In this document: positions 19,869 through 21,843 of the stretch, piece by piece
Layout: the number at the start of each line of letters is the position of its first letter
How positions within the stretch are numbered: the stretch's first letter is position 1
Source: JAEZFI01 sp044508215
Lineage (GTDB): Bacteria; Actinomycetota; Acidimicrobiia; Acidimicrobiales; Microtrichaceae
Assembly: GCA_044508215.1 (NCBI GenBank)
Contig: JBIQID010000041.1
Location: 1 to 21,843 of the forward strand
Direction: 5' to 3'
DNA: 21,843 nt
Notes under the pieces: generated by a model
The model's database searches: none
What the model was told of the DNA's origin: nothing
What the model saw: the letters and a program-made list of their open reading frames with translations, nothing else
Translations under genes and position numbers: made by a program

Positions 19869-20870
19869 ATGCTCGACGACCGGAAGTCCGCCATCCTGCG
19901 TGCCGTCGTGCAGCAGTACATAGAGACCGCGCAGCCCGTCGGGTCCGGCCACGTCGTGGCGTCGACGGCCATCGGCGTCTCGGCTGCCACCGTCCGCAAC
20001 GAGATGACGGTGCTCGAGCGCGACGGCTACCTGATGCAGCCCCACACGAGTGCCGGCCGCATCCCCACCGAGAAGGGCTACCGCTACTTCGTCGACACGC
20101 TCGGCGACCCGGGTGAGCTGGACGCCCGGCGCATGGTCCAGGTGTCGCAGTACTTCGACCACGCCCACGGCGAGCTCGAGGAGATGCTGAAGCGGGCGTC
20201 GCAGCTGCTGTCCCGCATGACCGCCACCACGGCGGTGGTCGTCGGCGAGGCCGACGACGTCGCCCAGGTCCGGTCCATCAGCCTGGTCGAGCTGGCCAGC
20301 ACCACCTGGATGGTGGTGGCGGTGCTGTCGTCGGGTGCGGTGCTGAAGCGCACGTTCGAGCCGTCGGCCGCCATCGACGAGGACGTGGCGGCGCGGGCCG
20401 GGGCCGCCCTCAGCCAGCACGCGGTGGGGCGCACGCCCGCCGACCTCGGGACGGCCGCTCCCACGGGCGACGCCGCCGTCGACCAGCTGGTCGCCGAGGC
20501 GCTCGTGGCCGCGACGGCCGCGTCCAGCGAGGAGGGCACCCAGTTCTTCCTCGACGGCGCGTCGCACATCGCGAGCGCGTTCGAGGCGTCCGAGACGCTG
20601 CGTGAGGTGCTCGTGATCCTCGAGCAGCAGCTCGTGGTGGTGTCGCTGCTGCGCGACGTGCTCCAGCGTGGGCTCACCGTGGCGATCGGGTCGGAGACCG
20701 GCGTGGCGCCGCTCGCCGAGTGCTCGCTCGTGGTGGCCCCCTTCACGGTCGCCGGCCAGCACGCCGGCACCATCGGGGTGCTCGGCCCCACCCGGATGAA
20801 CTACCGAGACACCCTGGCCGCCGTGGCGACGGTCAGCAACCGCCTCTCAGCGATGCTGACCGATGGCTGA
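19869..20870 (+). CDS. hrcA: Heat-inducible transcription repressor HrcA
   Basis: HrcA is the CIRCE-binding repressor of chaperone genes. The 333-residue protein has the N-terminal winged helix (about 1-75: LDDRKSAILRAVVQQYIETAQPVGS, SAATVRNEMTVLERDGYL, PHTSAGRIPTEKGYRYFVD, each broken here for length) and GAF-like/dimerisation regions with the C-terminal GVLGPTRMNYRDTLAAV. The ATG at 19869 matches the family start; an in-frame GTG at 19821 is inside the CIRCE arm and ahead of the RNA start. Its last 8 bases overlap the dnaJ start (ATGGCTGA), so the two are translated together. It is likely self-repressed. Confidence 0.96.
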   Translation: MLDDRKSAILRAVVQQYIETAQPVGSGHVVASTAIGVSAATVRNEMTVLERDGYLMQPHTSAGRIPTEKGYRYFVDTLGDPGELDARRMVQVSQYFDHAHGELEEMLKRASQLLSRMTATTAVVVGEADDVAQVRSISLVELASTTWMVVAVLSSGAVLKRTFEPSAAIDEDVAARAGAALSQHAVGRTPADLGTAAPTGDAAVDQLVAEALVAATAASSEEGTQFFLDGASHIASAFEASETLREVLVILEQQLVVVSLLRDVLQRGLTVAIGSETGVAPLAECSLVVAPFTVAGQHAGTIGVLGPTRMNYRDTLAAVATVSNRLSAMLTDG

Positions 20871-21843
20871 TCTCTACGAGCTCCTCGGGGTGGCGCGCAC
20901 CGCCACGGCCGACGAGATCAAGAAGGCCTACCGCCGGCTGGCGCGCGAGCTGCACCCCGACGTCAACCAGGACGATCCCGAGGCAGAGGCCCGCTTCAAG
21001 GAGGTCGCCACCGCGTACGAGGTGCTGTCCGACCCGGAGCGCCGCGCCCGCTACGACCAGTTCGGCACCGCCGACGGGCCGGGCTTCGACCCGTTCGCGG
21101 GCGGTGGGATGGGTGGCTTCGGCGACCTGTTCGACGCGTTCTTCGGGGGTTCGGGACCGTTCGGGGGCACAGGGGGTCGCCGCGGCCCGGCCGGTCCCGC
21201 GCAGGGGCCTCACCTCGAGGTGGTGGCCACCCTCCCGTTCGAGGACGCCGTGTTCGGCTGCGAGCACGAGGTGAGCATCCGCACGGCCGTCACCTGCGAC
21301 GACTGCGAGGGCAGCGGCGCAGCGCCAGGCTCCCAGCCCGAGACGTGCACCGAGTGCGGCGGCAGCGGCGAGCAGCGGGTCGTGCGCCAGACCCTGCTCG
21401 GCCAGATCGTGTCCGCCACCGTGTGCCGTCGGTGCGGCGGTGAGGGCAAGGTCATCCCCGAGCCGTGCCCCACCTGCAGCGGCGAGGGCCGGCTGGTCAC
21501 CGAGCGCAGCTACATCGTGTCGGTCCCCCCGGGCGTCGACACCGGCAGCGTCCTGCGCCTGAGCGGCCGTGGCGCGGTGGGCCTGCGGGGCGGCCCGGCC
21601 GGTGACCTGTACGTGAAGATCAAGGTCGAGCCCCACGAGCGCTTCGAGCGGCAGGGCTACGACCTCATCGAGGAGCTGCCCATCTCGATGACGCAGGGCG
21701 CCCTCGGCCACCACATGGCGTACGAGACGCTCGACGGCACCGAAGACCTCGTCATCCCGAGGGGCACCCAGTCGGGCCGCACGTTCCGGCTGCGGCGGCG
21801 CGGCGTGCCGCACGGCAGCTCGCGGGGCGACCTGCTGGTGCGC
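20863..21843 (+). CDS. dnaJ: Chaperone protein DnaJ (3' end outside window)
   Basis: DnaJ (Hsp40) delivers unfolded proteins to DnaK and stimulates its ATPase. All 327 codons visible are open and the gene runs past the window end. The J-domain (1-68) carries HPD (31-33), followed by a short Gly/Phe-rich linker (about 72-110) and four zinc-binding CxxCxGxG motifs: CDDCEGSG (145-152), CTECGGSG (162-169), CRRCGGEG (188-195) and CPTCSGEG (202-209). The first C-terminal substrate-binding domain follows. Pairing with hrcA is that of the actinobacterial DnaJ2 type, separate from the dnaK-grpE-dnaJ1 operon. It is co-transcribed with hrcA under CIRCE. Confidence 0.97.
   Translation, partial: MADLYELLGVARTATADEIKKAYRRLARELHPDVNQDDPEAEARFKEVATAYEVLSDPERRARYDQFGTADGPGFDPFAGGGMGGFGDLFDAFFGGSGPFGGTGGRRGPAGPAQGPHLEVVATLPFEDAVFGCEHEVSIRTAVTCDDCEGSGAAPGSQPETCTECGGSGEQRVVRQTLLGQIVSATVCRRCGGEGKVIPEPCPTCSGEGRLVTERSYIVSVPPGVDTGSVLRLSGRGAVGLRGGPAGDLYVKIKVEPHERFERQGYDLIEELPISMTQGALGHHMAYETLDGTEDLVIPRGTQSGRTFRLRRRGVPHGSSRGDLLVR

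Overview
The window is a GC-rich (roughly 70%) chromosomal housekeeping region from an actinobacterium. FolP2-type dihydropteroate-synthase homologue, LytR-type gene beside nadD/rsfS, CIRCE-controlled hrcA-dnaJ, TANNNT-type -10 elements and several apparently leaderless starts all fit Actinobacteria. My guess is class Acidimicrobiia, from overall style only; no 16S or other decisive marker is present. No insertion sequence, prophage, integrase, CRISPR array or plasmid origin was seen.

Layout. 1-791 (-): 3'-truncated sigma-70 family factor. 1050-3306 (+): tightly overlapping nadD, LytR/LCP-like gene and rsfS. 3439-4422 (+): unrecognised membrane protein with a Pro/Thr-rich tail, converging across a strong hairpin on a tRNA-Ala(GGC) gene (-). 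4674-7544 (+): leuS. 7618-9342 (+): lone fatty-acyl-AMP ligase, converging on an APH-like kinase/PAC2 pair (-, 9416-11336). 11410-12126 (+): thioredoxin-TPR protein, divergent from the kinase. 12264-16641 (+): comEA, a short comEC, folP2-like gene and holA. 16710-17851 (-): rpsT and a double-VOC-domain protein. 17966-21843 (+): lepA, hrcA and the 5' part of dnaJ.

Most of this follows an order widely kept in Actinobacteria (nadD-lytR-rsfS, leuS, comEA-comEC-holA, rpsT, lepA, hrcA-dnaJ). The local additions are the sigma gene, the Pro/Thr-rich membrane protein, the acyl-AMP ligase/PAC2/kinase/thioredoxin block, the folP2-like gene and the VOC gene. The usual hemW between lepA and hrcA is not here. 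Themes are NAD synthesis, translation (RsfS, LeuRS, tRNA-Ala, S20, LepA), DNA uptake/replication (ComEA, ComEC, HolA) and protein quality control (HrcA, DnaJ, thioredoxin-TPR).

I did not find an obviously new multi-gene system. The most worthwhile anomalies are a ComEC without a usable metallo-beta-lactamase domain, a sigma factor with a shortened region 3 and altered region 4.2, an LCP-like protein lacking the catalytic arginine motif, a FolP2-type enzyme without the pABA loop, and a palindromic -10 that could fire lepA and the VOC gene in opposite directions. No gene-free stretch exceeds 300 bases; the longest is 792-1049.
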